Of a DNA stretch of 64,000 nt, positions 24,301 through 34,438 are shown piece by piece. Each line of letters begins with the position of its first letter. The first letter of the stretch is position 1. The DNA is taken from positions 11,995,303 through 12,059,302 of the forward strand of contig NC_092581.1 in the NCBI RefSeq assembly GCF_037975245.1, given 5' to 3'. The translations under genes were made by a program, and so were the position numbers. Source of the DNA: Apostichopus japonicus (lineage: Eukaryota > Echinodermata > Holothuroidea > Aspidochirotida > Stichopodidae). The notes below the pieces were generated by a model that worked only from the letters and a program-made list of their open reading frames with translations, was not told the DNA's origin and searched no databases.

Positions 24301-25272
24301 TGAGCACTGACTGAAAATGAAGGATTTTGTTATCATCAAAATGTTTACTTTTGTTGTACATAGTCCGCCTATCATAAAACGACGACGTTTGATAGATTTT
24401 TTTTTAATCCTTCTAAATTTCATGTTTAGATAGATGGTTTCAACAGGTTTGAAATTTTACCTTGGAGTGAACATAATTGTTGAAATTGATCTCATGATGC
24501 TTAGTAAAGCTGCTGCTGTAATGTTTAACCTTGGTTTGTGATAAACTAACGAACGTAGAGTAGGAAGCAATTAGATAGAAACCATCACGGAAGTGGTGCT
24601 TGTGTTATATTGCATGCTTGTGTTGTGTAGTATTTTCTACTAAACAAGTACTGTACGATAACTATATTTACTCGAGCAGTTTTGATCAGACAGCTGGATG
24701 AAGGTTAAGTATGTAATCTACACTGTTGATGCACAACACATCATGGATTTTAATCCCCTCTTCTACTGTACCCTTGAAGGTGGTTCTAACTCCCTAGAAT
24801 ATCCTCACAGTTTCTTTAGAATATAACAGACAAACCTTTCAGTGGAAACTGATTTCATATTTTTCACATCTTTATATAACTTTTTTTGGTGAGTACGAGG
24901 TTGTTGCCTGTACATAAATACATACTGACTTTTAGGCAAAGGTACACGTTGTTGTTGGTGGTGGTTAACTTACCGTCATCTTTCGTGGCGTCTAATTTGG
25001 TAACTTTATTCGATAGTTTGTCTATTCTCTCCTGGAGGCCACACGACCTCTTGCATAATGAGTCGGCTTCGTTATAGAGTTCACCGAATATATCCTCGGC
25101 GTGCTTGCTCAGACTGCTGAGTTGCAGCACAATGTTCGACAACGTCTTGTTCGTGACACTTTCCAACTCGTACTGCGCGCCCTTCGTATTGAGCTGACGG
25201 CTGAGGAAGATGGGGACTACTTCTCGCTTTATGAGAGGCATGCTGGCAGCTGGTTAGGCAGTCACTGCTGAC
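153..25272 (-). CDS. WASF: WASF/SCAR/WAVE family protein, complete gene
   Basis: Actin nucleation-promoting subunit of the WAVE regulatory complex, which relays Rac signals to Arp2/3 at the leading edge. Coding exons on the minus strand: 25241-24974, 9448-9295 (2a) or 8025-7878 (2b), 6196-6082, 1308-546 and 313-153. All junctions are GT–AG and phases match (1, 2, 0, 1), giving 486 residues with 2a or 484 with 2b, a normal family length. Domain order: N-terminal WAVE homology domain (about residues 1-180, starts MPLIKREVVP, includes LSSLSKHAEDIFGELYNEA), basic KQKRRKK stretch, proline-rich region (about 330-390), one WH2 helix (SELLKAIARGINLKK), central region and acidic tail with the terminal Trp (STDWN). 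The ATG at 25241 is chosen because MPLIKR is the conserved family start; an acceptor lies 31 bases upstream, so there is at least one further 5' noncoding exon that I could not place. Identity is by recognition of the domains; exon joins are inferred from sequence. Confidence 0.93.
546..1308 (-). CDS. WASF: WASF exon 4 (proline-rich region and start of WH2)
   Basis: Codes residues 180-433. It is low-complexity, rich in Pro, Gln and Asn, with two runs of ten to eleven prolines (about residues 330-390) expected to bind profilin-actin and SH3 proteins such as IRSp53. It ends in the WH2 actin-binding helix (GRSELLKAIARG). The acceptor AAACAG above 1308 gives phase 0; donor GTAAAT below 546, phase 1. 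Little residue-level conservation to vertebrates before the prolines, apart from an ELRP motif. Confidence 0.9.
1309..6081 (-). other. WASF intron between exons 3 and 4
   Basis: About 4.8 kb of noncoding, AT-rich sequence with purine and pyrimidine tracts (for example 2340-2420 and 2810-2900) and A-runs near 4730-4750. A perfect hairpin lies at about 5488-5516. No conserved exon was recognised between the flanking exons, and they join in frame without one. Confidence 0.7.
6082..6196 (-). CDS. WASF: WASF exon 3
   Basis: Codes residues 142-179: [20 protein letters not shown] followed by a basic tail (IHDIKQKRRKK). This is the conserved end of the WAVE homology domain, including the FYT.P.YFF motif whose tyrosine is a known Abl target in vertebrate WAVEs, then the start of the basic region. 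Acceptor ATCCACAG, donor GTTTGT; phase 2 in, phase 0 out. Confidence 0.92.
6390..6560 (-). repeat. dispersed copy of the 92-93 bp satellite monomer
   Basis: On the minus strand this stretch reads GTACTGTCAATACCAATGCT, then TGCTTTAAAGCAT and GACAGTATAGAGTGGTATTA. The same order and words form the tandem unit at 46681-47490. About one and a half to two diverged units are present, within the WASF intron between exons 2b and 3. Confidence 0.7.
7488..7870. repeat. three tandem ~137-bp units next to exon 2b
   Basis: The words ACCATTAT.CCC.GAAGCACAT, CATAACAGTCCATC.ACCTCC and CCATCAATGAATGTGTGAGAC recur at about 7490, 7627 and 7766. The first two units end in a C-rich tract (CCCCTCCCCC...). On the transcribed minus strand these are G-tracts, and the array lies within 10 bases of the exon 2b donor. 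Confidence 0.85.
7878..8025 (-). CDS. WASF: WASF exon 2b, alternative to 2a
   Basis: Open 148-base segment between acceptor CGTCCACAG and donor GTAGGA with exactly the phases of exon 2a (in 1, out 2). It codes 50 residues starting VSLLQF and ending AYNLCQPPPALSLLTQYR. The end is clearly homologous to 2a and to vertebrate WAVE (Tyr, Cys and the PPP motif kept), while the first half is diverged. It is two codons shorter than 2a. Using 2a and 2b together, or neither, shifts the frame and reaches a stop within about ten codons. Confidence 0.85.
8026..9294 (-). other. WASF intron between exons 2a and 2b
   Basis: 1.27 kb with no coding exon that I recognise. One G-run at about 9138-9154. The 5' part of the intron on the transcript (near 9240-9294) is ordinary. 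The separation is large enough for independent use of either exon. Confidence 0.6.
9295..9448 (-). CDS. WASF: WASF exon 2a, mutually exclusive with 2b
   Basis: Codes 52 residues (VSLQEIQLRKAFKSS ... PPKLSILTQYR) of the WAVE homology domain, matching the vertebrate segment that packs on CYFIP/Sra1. Acceptor CTGCAG above 9448, donor GTAATC below 9295; enters in phase 1 and leaves in phase 2. A tyrosine in RDTYML sits where vertebrate WAVE1 has a reported phosphorylation site (recalled, not computed). Exon 2b is the alternative for the same position. Confidence 0.92.
10940..11175 (-). mobile_element. tRNA-derived SINE, family A, copy 1
   Basis: Read on the minus strand, a tRNA-like head has an A box (TAGCCTAGTGGTTAGGGTGT) and a perfect B box (GGGTTCGAATCCC) at about 11070-10995. 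The flanking GTTGGAAAATCCAGAACAG and the GGTAAGGAAGGTCGT... TATCGAACA segments recur in the copies at 11288 and 58265. A real tRNA gene is less likely because the same long flanks are repeated. Confidence 0.8.
11288..11415 (-). mobile_element. tRNA-derived SINE, family A, copy 2 (degraded)
   Basis: Shares GGTTGGAAAATCCAGAACAG, the B-box region and CCCGCTTTATATGTGGACAC with copy 1, but has lost about ten bases of the A box (CCTAACCAC missing) and the segment past the head. Confidence 0.75.
11803..12201. mobile_element. non-autonomous hAT-like element, 399 bp
   Basis: Inverted ends CAGGGTTGTCCAACCT at the left and AGGTTGGACAACCCTA at the right, flanked by a perfect 8-bp direct repeat CTCTACGT (11795-11802 and 12202-12209). 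Eight-base target duplications are the hAT hallmark. The interior is GC-rich near the ends (GGGCCACA, GGCCCGCGGGCC) and has no transposase. Confidence 0.9.
12780..12940. repeat. TATACTATACATA simple repeat
   Basis: About 150 bases built from repeated ACTATACATAT and ATACATAT words with no other content. Confidence 0.9.
14836..14953 (-). repeat. DIRS inverted terminal repeat (3' side)
   Basis: Starts CCCACTTACCTGTCTCCCCA and runs to TGGCCTTCCTTCATTTT; reverse complement of 21544-21660 and of the solo copy at 26922-27041. The outermost bases (14796-14835) have a different sequence from the other end, and their complement is stored at 15397-15442. Confidence 0.9.
15383..15480. repeat. DIRS internal complementary region
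   Basis: First half (GACAGGTAAGTGGGTCACTC...CCAGTAAGTTTTATAATATT) is the reverse complement of the element's left end at 14796-14850. Second half (TTTACTTCGTTCCCCACTTA...) is the reverse complement of its right end at about 21630-21673. In DIRS-1 such a region is thought to guide circularisation of the cDNA. Confidence 0.8.
15476..16464 (-). pseudogene. DIRS-like tyrosine recombinase (broken)
   Basis: Read in more than one frame on the minus strand. The N-terminal core-binding part (16464-16027) has RRFRVC and SKTFVRLLPPS. The catalytic part (about 15952-15540) has LPIRALKWYL-like, DTLSRCLVEAVR, AHNSRGFTAS (the His-x-x-Arg box) and, one frame over, FVACYLSDIS with the expected tyrosine. The frame change between TAWKT and FVACY and stops between the two parts show it is inactive. 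Confidence 0.8.
16631..16870 (-). pseudogene. DIRS-like RNase H fragment
   Basis: DNTTVVTY...NRHGGTRSE, then QVSQIARKENVMADALPRGQ and EW. This is the characteristic RNase H tail of DIRS/Ngaro polymerases (DNTTVV.Y.N..GGTRS and .KENV.AD.L.R). The reverse transcriptase that should precede it at higher coordinates is missing. Confidence 0.85.
17160..17395 (-). mobile_element. tRNA-derived SINE, family D
   Basis: Minus strand: a B-box-like GCAGGTTTGAGTCCTGGCC (17349-17331 region) followed by a TTCCTTGGGCAAGGCACTTT block, a tail commonly seen in deuterostome SINEs. Inserted where the DIRS reverse transcriptase would be. Confidence 0.6.
17578..17795 (-). mobile_element. tRNA-derived SINE, family B, minus copy
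   Basis: Reverse complement of the units at 35446-35760 and 56374-56625: tRNA-like head (AGCTCAGTTAGCTCAGGGTT) followed by the shared GTCCAACTACAGAGTTGTTGA, GACTGACTTCAGTCAGCTTG and CTTGGTTAAGCCAGTGAGGC blocks. Diverged but colinear. Confidence 0.8.
18568..18655. promoter_or_regulatory. cluster of three full NFI-type palindromes
   Basis: TTGGCAGTTTGCCAA at 18568-18582, CTGGCACTTTGCCAA at 18606-18620 and TTGGCAGGTTGCCAA at 18641-18655. All fit the nuclear factor I full-site consensus YTGGC-N5-GCCAA. A palindrome GAGAACGTTCTC lies between the second and third. Function is inferred from the motif only. Confidence 0.5.
19060..19975. repeat. GC-rich tandem array inside the DIRS element
   Basis: Units built on GGGCT.TT..TTGGCCTTGAGCC, CCGGAGCC.CTCT, GACCCGGAC and GCACCTTGGG recur at about 19350, 19574, 19752 and 19856. 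The last two units are near-identical 104-base duplicates. Long open frames occur here on both strands, but they follow from GC content and tandem structure and match no protein I know. Confidence 0.8.
20325..21300. repeat. second tandem array inside the DIRS element
   Basis: Repeated words GGGAGAGAACCCC.CTA.CCGCG at 20442 and 20750, AACAAGGCTACGAG.TAC.CCCC at 20485 and 20787 (about 300 bases apart), and GCCTATCCGCGTAAAC..GGCGGTATAGGCAACG at about 21083 and 21244 (about 160 apart). No gag-like open frame on the element's strand. Confidence 0.75.
21544..21673 (-). repeat. DIRS inverted terminal repeat (5' side)
   Basis: AAAATGAAGGAAGGCCATTT to GACAGGTAAGTGGGGAACGA and AGTAAAT; the reverse complement of 14836-14953 apart from the outer 13 bases. 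Confidence 0.9.
21674..24973 (-). other. WASF intron 1, exon-proximal part
   Basis: AT-rich intron sequence with scattered TACTGTAC-type words and no coding exon or recognisable element. Confidence 0.6.
24974..25272 (-). CDS. WASF: WASF exon 1 (first coding exon)
   Basis: Codes residues 1-89 from ATG at 25241-25239. It carries the first WAVE homology helices (LSNIVLQLSSLSKHAEDI and LQERIDKLSNKVTKLD), which in the complex form a four-helix bundle with Abi and HSPC300. The acceptor (CATTTCCAG) is just above 25272, leaving 31 bases of 5' UTR in this exon. The donor is GTAAGT at 24973-24968, phase 1. Confidence 0.93.
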
Positions 25273-26903
25273 CTGGAAATGAATAAACGGAGAGGGGAAA
25301 AGTCAAATTTCGTCCTTTCTGAACTGAGAAAAATTTAGCTTTTATTACATTATTGTCGCAGCACTGTTATGCAAGAAAACATGTGTATGAGTAATGTACT
25401 CACGTATCCTATAGAAGATGGTTGTTACTGTTGGCCAATTTGAACAAATTTGGTGAGCTTAAATTCAAAATGAGATTTGTAATTGATCGAACTTATGAAG
25501 TTTACACCAAATGTACTTAAACTGTACAAGTACTTACTGATTCCTTTGAAATATGTAAAGATGGCACTCTGAAATGCAGATTGACGTTTCCCTTCTTTTT
25601 CCTTTAGCAAATTACTGGACGTAAAATATCCAGATTACATTGCCAACCCCACACCCCCCTCCCCCACCCGACCTCATATATGCCCTTGATATGAGTCAGG
25701 ATAAAACTTTGGACACACATTATAATGACTTGACAAATGATAAGTTGACAAAATTCAACACTGCATATCATTTGAATGGCTGTAGAGCAATAGCTGCTTG
25801 GTTACTCAATGCAAAAATCTATTAAATCTAATTACTGAATGGCATGTTTCTCTGTTTGTTACATTTACTGCATTCTTACAATGTTTTGGCAATTTTGAAA
25901 AAGCAGTATTAAGTACTCAACCAGGTGGCCTGCATGAATCGTAAACCCTGACCGTCTGTCGATCAAATTCCCTTAGTCACTCTGACACATTCACAGACTA
26001 TACCATACCAGCAATTTCTCAATCTGTCAAGTTAAAAACCTTGACTGATAGCTCTAAATGCCACCATGAGGCAATGGTACAGAAAAGTGGGTTGGTACAG
26101 TAGGTAATCCCATAATACAGTGTTGGATTACCCACAGGAGATAAAAGAGGTGAGATGCAAGGGATGCCGATCCCACCCCACAACCTCCAATCCCATCTAT
26201 TTACACCTTCTCCCCTCCTCCTATATCCCCATCTAGCAATACCTTCTCCCCTACTATAATCCCACCACCAACACTGTTCCCCCCTCCCCCCACCATTCCA
26301 ACAAGGAAATGTGCTACAACTAATCTAACAGAACGCTATGTATGTCATACATTGCACTTTTGCAGCAGCAAAGCGGACCTGGATAGAATCTGCCATGTGG
26401 TCTTCCAGAGAACCTTTGACCAATTAAAATGTATAATTCCCTGATCAGAGCTGACCAAACTAAGATGTTGAAGATTTGCTAGCTGATCGTATTCTTCAAT
26501 ACTAAATGAACTGAAAGCAAGCATACGATTACTACTTATTAACTACAGTAGTAATTCACAGGTTATGAAAAGACCACCTTTTCCAGTGACATGGGGAACC
26601 ACCTGCTGGATTTTATTACCTTGCACATCGTTCCTCATGTGTCACAACAATAGACAAGAGTTAATTGGTATTCTATATGCCTTGTTAACACAATACAAAC
26701 TTGAACAAAGCATGGAAGGAAAATAAAGGTGGAAGTAGTAATAGGAACACCTACGGTAGTTTGAGGAACAATATCACGACACCTTTACTCCCCCTCAACG
26801 CCCCCCCAAACCCTCTCCCCGGTACTGTACTACCCAACTTAAGTATGCAATGCATGATAAATTTGCACATGTACAGTATTCATGTGCAACAGATAAGTTT
26901 AAC
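25273..26903. other. upstream of the first WASF coding exon
   Basis: Should be intron between a noncoding first exon and 25272, because a good acceptor ends at 25272. No promoter or first exon was identified. C-rich tracts occur at 25649-25670 and 26270-26295. Confidence 0.5.
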
Positions 26904-26921
26904 ACACTATTTTCATTGTGA

Positions 26922-27041
26922 AGGAAGGCCATTAGGGCCAGTGAGGGTGTACAGTGTTAAAAGATTACCAGGGCATTCTAGACACGGTAGAATGTAGTGC
27001 ATAGGTTGTGGGGAGACAGGTAAGTGGGGAACGAAGTAAAT
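26922..27041 (+). mobile_element. solo DIRS terminal fragment
   Basis: 120 bases from AGGAAGGCCATTAGGGCCAG to GGGGAACGAAGTAAAT, nearly identical to 21554-21673. It is flanked by a perfect 18-bp direct repeat ACACTATTTTCATTGTGA (26904-26921 and 27042-27059). Confidence 0.9.
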
Positions 27042-27059
27042 ACACTATTTTCATTGTGA

Positions 27060-30000
27060 TAGCTATTATGTTTTCCTTTAATAATGGATTAAATAGTAAT
27101 AGATGGGAGTGTGCAGTGTGAAGTGAGAAGAATGTTATATTTTAGCAGCTAATTAAAACAACACATAGATTATTACTTACATCTCGTCACAAGTCACCAA
27201 GTAATGTACAATTGCTCCTTATTTCATGATTGATATGGGTTGACTTTCAAGGGTGCTTCACTCTGATGACTCGTTATAAACAGCATAAAAATGTGTACAT
27301 GGGTTTTGCAAGGTATATAACCATGCAATAAATTTTACACTTTACACAATAGAGAAGTGTGTTCAATATTTGTCTAAGTGGCAATCACGCAAACTCTCTA
27401 ACCAATCAGTGCTAACTACTAAGATACACAGGTAAAAAAAGAACTTTTTGTAAAAAATGTATTGCTCAATAAACCTATCAGAGATTACCTAAACTGATGA
27501 GTTTCGCTTCCAATATTTCAAGCACACTGGTATAGTCTGTCATATTGTATATGTTCCAGCCATTCATAATTTTAGCACAGTATCGTACTGGATAACAGGC
27601 TTTTAAAAGTACTTAAAAAAAAAAAAAATTAATAGCTCTATATTGCCTATACAGGAACAATTGACAAACTTTGTGGGAACATACAGTTCACACTATTCAC
27701 TTGGGGAGGGGAGGGGGGGAGGAGGGGTGGGTGAAATAAAGATGGCGGCAGACAGGGACTGACAGTGCTGAAATGTTGCCAGATCACTCTGGACAAGAGA
27801 AGAGCAGCACATTCATAACCTCTTTATGGTATTCAATATTTTATGTTTTTTTCCAAAAACATGTTGACAACTTTAGAGCAGGGAGTTGACAACTCCCTGC
27901 TTAGAGCATCCATTACAATGACCAGTCTTGGTAAATCATTAAGTATGTAGGCAGTACAGTACACAGTACATGACGTTTCACAAGCAATTTACTGTATGTA
28001 CACATTCTCTTTAAAATTAATCATTAACTAAGCGTGTAACAGATTTTGCAAACCTTTTTTTTCTCTTGACTTTCTTTTACAATCAAGCGAAGCTAACATC
28101 CATTGGATAACATTAAGCCATTAGGATACGATGTACACATGCACGTGTAATTACCCGAATCAATGTGTATGGCATGTAGGTACAGAAGTAATTACTACTG
28201 ACTCAACAGTAGCTGAAAACACTGGAAATTACCGCAGTGCAACGAGCTGTGCGCACGCTATATATGTACATCTGGATATAGCAAACAGTCGATAATTAAA
28301 TCTAACGGTCATATTTCCCCGAGATGACTGATTGTAATGGATTTAATTAGTTAACAACAACCTGTGCTCGACATTTTTGTATATACAGGCATTTCAAGAT
28401 GACTTCCTACCAAAGGTCCGTCCGTCCACACATGAACTCCACTATTCAACTGGAGTGCTTACTCACTAAAGTTCAGAATTTTCCTTTGGGGTCAGAGAAT
28501 GAACGAAGCAGACATGTTGGTCTGTGAAACAAAGTTTTGGCAGGGGAGAGGGTGGGTGCGGTGGTGAGTTTGTCTGGGTTGGGCGTTACTAAGTGCATAG
28601 TATGACTGTGCCTCCTCGCCAAAAAATTATGACATATTTCTAGCAAGGTGTCAATTAACCTTGAAAAAAAGGTCACCTGATATGCCGACTGTAGCAGTAT
28701 TTGTTCTTTCCACAACAACAGTGCTCGAGAGTGGAAAGAGGATATGTTTGGCATGGTGGGTGAGGGAGGGGGGAAGGGGGAGGGATGCATATATGGGATG
28801 TGTATGGCAAGGTCATTTCATCATTCCAATGAAAGGAAGTTTAGTGACAATGTCTAGATTCAGCTTTTAATACTTATCAACATTTCATCATTACTGACAT
28901 CCAATTTAAACTTCCTGTGCACAACTGACTCATTAGGTAATTAGCACTCCTTAAGAATGCCAATTAATTTTATGTGCTTAGGTAACAGCTGATGTCACCT
29001 TCAATATCCTATGGGCGATAATAGAACACAATCTGCTACAAAAGCTGAAGAATGTAAAAGTAGCAATTTGCAATTATGAAAACGTTATATGTACACATAC
29101 GCGTAGGAGGCAGGGGGGTGGGGGTTGGGGCTCGGGGCTGCAGCCTCCCCAACCAAATATTTTGGTGAACATTCGGGCAATATGCTGAGAATTTTTGGGC
29201 ACCTACTGAAAGAAAAATAAATTGCAATCATGTAGCTAAAGGAAATCAATAGTTTCAAAAAATATTATTGTAACGACTTTTAAAAGATTTTTGGTTATAT
29301 TTTTCGGGCAAGTCGTTACTGCCCCCCCCCCCCCAAATCAAATTGGGCTCCTACGCCTATGTATACAAATATATCAACCAATTTGTATTATGTGACTTAA
29401 TTTCTTAGATACACAAATATATCAACCAATTAATTGTAAACTATATTCCCCTGATGCCATCATCAATCTTTGCCCTCACTACTACAACCCTCCCCTCCTC
29501 CATCCCCTCCCCCACCCCCCCAGAATTGGTGGTCACTGCAATGTGATTTACACTCTGACAGCTCAACTGCATGGGGAAATTCCAATATTATTAATCGGAT
29601 GAAACCAGGCATTTTAAACCACACATACAGTATCTCACAACAGAAGTTCTAGCCTTCTCTGATGCCGACATCAAACCTAAATTACCTTGCTATACAGTAT
29701 ATGATGAGTGCCCGCCAAAGTTAGACTCTCGGATATTGATTTTTATGCTCTGACAATTGCATCGGAGTGTAGGGAATCTAGGTTGTACTACTACTGTACT
29801 GGTCGAGATGTAGTACCGTAAAGTGATCACGCAGGAAATGGCAATCCTCATCTCTTGAGAATCGTTAATAAATATCATTTGGATTAATGTTAACACTTAA
29901 CAGTGCTCGGGGGGAGAGTTTGCTAAAGTGTTAGCTCGGCTATAGAGAAAACGGAAAGATGAAACAAGAAACAAGATCCTTAAATTGGAATTTGCATTCC

Positions 30001-30780
30001 ACTTAAGGTTTGCATGTTTAAATATTTAATGGTAACAGAAATGAAGATGCAAATCTGTCTGCTGATAAACGTACAGTAGCACTGATATCTGTTGTTTACC
30101 TGTTGCGTCCACAAACCCAATACATGGATAGGTCTATCAACATGGGGAATTTGTTGATACTCTCTACAATGCATGGGAATTGTACGTACACCAAAGGATA
30201 CTAATGAGTGCTTCTTGGGACTGCGACGAAAGAAGGTCTCAGTAGTCGAATTATCTAAAGATTACTTCCAAAAACAGTTGTATAAATTACAAGCGAGAAT
30301 TTTGCAGAAAAACTGTGTAGTAACTTCTGGGGTGGTAGATACAGGAGGAGTTAGTGGGTGTGGCCCAGGGAGCGAGGGCGCAGTGCTAAAACGTTTTCAA
30401 ATGTGTAGTTAGGTAGATAGGAAAGTGCAATTGTGGAGTGAGAGATAGGTCAGAGAGCTGCGAAGCAAATGAAGAGAGACCGAAGCGGAACATTAACAAA
30501 CTGATTATCTGTTACACAAAGCCTGTGTTAAGTATTATGTATGAAACTCAGCAGGCCTGTTGCTTTAATACAGCAACCAATGGAGTTCCTTAGTAACGGA
30601 ATTGCAAATTTAAAAGCAAACAATATTGTCTTTTCATTGGGCCCTACAGTATATATATTCATGACAAAAGTCAACATGCACAAACCTATCAATCATTAAT
30701 ATTGAAGTAGTCCACATTCAGAAACAGAAAGATTTAGATGACGTTTTCAGTGTTCTTTCACTTTATGTACTGTACATATA
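27060..30780. other. intergenic or WASF 5' intron, no gene seen
   Basis: AT-rich with G and C tracts (27705-27730, 28740-28785, 29110-29155, 29320-29335, 29500-29522) and a perfect hairpin at 27878-27902. No exon recognised. Confidence 0.5.
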
Positions 30781-30789
30781 TGATTACTA

Positions 30790-31012
30790 TTACAGTGTAT
30801 GTACTACAGCATGGGGCATATTACAGTGCATGTACTATAGCAGACATATTACAGTGTACGTACAACAGTATAGGGCATATAACAGTGTACATACTACAGC
30901 ATACGGCATATAACTGTACAGTATGTAAATAGCATAAGGCATAATACCGTGTACGTAGTACAGCATAAGGCATATTACAGTGTACGTACTACAGCATAGG
31001 GCATGGACTAAG
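30790..31012. repeat. minisatellite of ACAGTGTACGTACTACAGCA units
   Basis: About six or seven imperfect units of 33-36 bases containing CATATTACAGTGTACGTACTAC and AGCATA.GGCAT. Confidence 0.8.
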
Positions 31013-34000
31013 CGCATACACTTAATGGTATAGTATGCACATATTTTGCACATGTCTCTCCAGAGCTGGACTTAGTCTGGAGTATAGTCATTCCTCTATA
31101 ACAAGCTTGAAAATTGTCTTCACACATTAAGCAGGCACGAGTGTAATTGAACTTTACTATGTACTGAAAATTGTACATTAATTGTGATAACACCATTATT
31201 TTGACAAAACTGTAAATTCACAGTGCTTAATTTATTAACATCTATCTCAACGTAAGGACTGCATTCTCAGTCTAGAGTTTAAAATGTTAATTTCTTTTCC
31301 ATTACTCAATAGAAAAGGCCCACGGACATCCTCTGTAGTATGTATACACAGACTTCTACAAAGTGAACTACTGTACTGTATGAGTGGTCTGACAATTTCA
31401 ACCACGAGCTGTACTTGATAGGATGCCATTAAATACAGTAGTGACATAAGTATGCGTGACAGTGCAGTTAATTACATACTACACAGGTAGTTTAATGTAC
31501 ATACATACATACATACCATCATTGATGATCTAACTAATATTAGCCACAGAAGGAAACTAGCCTTGATTAAACCCAGCATGCTCCCTGATTAAACCTAAAT
31601 TATATTATGTCAAAGAGGAAGAAGATAATAGTCCAAGCTGATTGCACAGGACAGGGATGCTATGACCTGTTTAGGAAATCTTTAAATGGTGACGTAGCTT
31701 TTGGATGAGGAATGAAACATCTCCCTTCCCCTTCTCCCAACCCCCCCCCCCCACTTCTTCCCCCAATCTCATACCTCTGTAATCTCACCTAAGTAGCTCA
31801 GTAAACCTTCATTGTCTGCAATACAGTAGAGATTACCGAACAGGGTGGCAAAGATTACTGTACATGCCTCCTCCAAGATGATCTTGACATCCACGGTTTC
31901 TCAACCTTTCCCAAAAAGTCATGAATGTACACATCCACAGACGTGTACACACTACATGTGCATACATGCTGTTGCTGGGTTATTTATACATTTTGTGAAG
32001 TGTTCATGGGTGTGCTGCATTCCTGACTTGACATATGATGACTTTCGTGCAATACTGTATTCCCTGGACATTCCGCATACCGATAGTAATGCTCATTATT
32101 CATATTCATGACTCTACAACATACAGTCAGTACCTAGCACAATACTATGAATCTTTTCTTTTCCCTTCCCTACTCTCTAAAATATTCCCATCTGTATATA
32201 TCTCACACACATATTTCTCCAGAATTTTCAATTCCTTATTTTCACTTATTTTGCTGATTATCTTCATTCCTAATCTTCTACCACACAATCTTCTTTTGCA
32301 CAGCTTCGTGTTAATGTATTAAACTTGATTGCAGTCTTAACTGTTAATTGATTTGTTAACTTAATTCTAGGCTTCAATGAAATACTGTATGTCTACAAGG
32401 AGTACGGTACACAGAGAAATATAAACTGGAAACCTCAAGATGGCAAACAAAAATGAAACAAACAAACATAAACAAACAACAAATAAACAAACAACAGAAT
32501 AACGAAAAAATAAGAAAAAAGAGGAAGGCAAAAATATATGCAAATTAAACGTTACTAATCTAGTACTTTCAGGTGCCAGATAATGAATATTATAAATGAA
32601 AGCAATTCCAGTTTTACTCTAATAAGATTGCTCATTGTCAATGCACCATTGCCATACTGTATACTGTACATGCACACACATGCACACGCATGCACACACG
32701 AAAATACTGTACACACCCTTAAGAAAATCTGTCCAGCCTTCGCTCAAGTTCCCATTGTCAGACCTGTATTCAAATATATCGACTATCCAATGGGGAAATG
32801 CTGGCTGTCACATTCATTCTTCTCCAATGTACTACAGTATCTGATTTTAATACTGTAGCTAGGCTCAGAGACCAGACCTAAGATTTTTGATGACAGACTC
32901 ACACAGGACAATAAGTCAAAATGACAGAAATACACCATAAAACTACGCAGACCAAAGAGTGATTACAACAGGCATCTGTCAAAACATCTGTAGCTGTTAT
33001 ATATGATCCATAAACATGCCAACGGCTCTAAGATCTATATAAATCCTGTCCATGACCTGTCTACTTTACAAACCATGGAAATATATACTGTAGGCCTGCC
33101 TCTCTCTCTCCACCTATCTGCACTCTCTGTCTTTAAATTGCACATTGCATTTCAAGGAAGGTCAATAACAACTGTGACAGTGACTAGTCTTCTCAGTAGA
33201 TGAAGCATCTTCATGTACTCACATGCTCTCTGATTTTTTTTTTTTTTTTTGCAATTCTCAATACGACAAACTGGATTCAGAGGAAACTGTGTTTTTAGTC
33301 TACATGACTGCACGTATTGAAATTATGCCAAATTTTTACAACATGTATGAGAAAATAAAATATATGTCTCCTTGGAAACTATGTTATGAACACTTGAATT
33401 CCAAGCAACAGAGCTGAATTTCATCAACGGACTGAACGAACCACATGAATAAATAATATCAAATATAATTAACAATATACATACAGTACAGTACACAAGA
33501 TAGATAATAACCTTGAAGATGTATGGAAGGAAGTGTGTTCAAACCCTCCATTGAGGTTATTTTACACTGTGCAAAACCTATACATATCATGTGTGCAGTA
33601 AAAAAGCCATGTCAGTCGAGAAGATGTCAATATTTGGCAAGTTTGGGAATATTGACATTAACCAAACATGATTTCATAACATTCTTTCAAAGCAGTAGCT
33701 ACAGTACACATAAAGATCTATGAATGTGGTCACATATTTTGCATAACTCTACATACTGTTCAAAGTGAACATTTATTTTGTAGGGGGGGATGGAGCCAAC
33801 AAAGGGTCACCATATAGGTTATTGCCTATAGCACCTGTTGACACCTCACAATGCAAACTCAGTGATAAAGTCAGTCAGTCTGTCTATGCATGCAATCCCA
33901 TAAGCAGCTGTAGTACAGTAACTACAAGACTTGAACCTATCCAGAAACGATAAACCTGCTAGGTTCTGTTCTGAGATCTGAAGTTTCCTTGTATTCTCTA

Positions 34001-34406
34001 AAAGCCACTTGGCTGATAAATTACATACAGTATGATTCATAGCCAAGTTACTAACCTCATAGAATTTGGAAACAGTGAACTCATCTTGTGCCTCTTACAA
34101 ATTAATAAGGCCTGGATATCAAAACAGCACTTTACAACAACAAGAAAGAACAAGAAAAACATGTAACTCCTCTTCCCAACTGTACTTTCTTATTTTATAG
34201 ACTCTTGTCCATGTTGAGTCCCTCATTCATACATACAGTACTACCTTTTGAGGCCTAGCTTCATTATCTCTCTTCACAACTGTATCAAGAAAACACTACA
34301 GTACGCTGTTAAGCACTGTGAGTCATGCACTACATAAACAACACTCATTTGGGCTCCCATTGGGGGATACTAAACGTTTGGTAATAATTTGGGGGAAATA
34401 TATATG

Positions 34407-34438
<32 letters not shown>

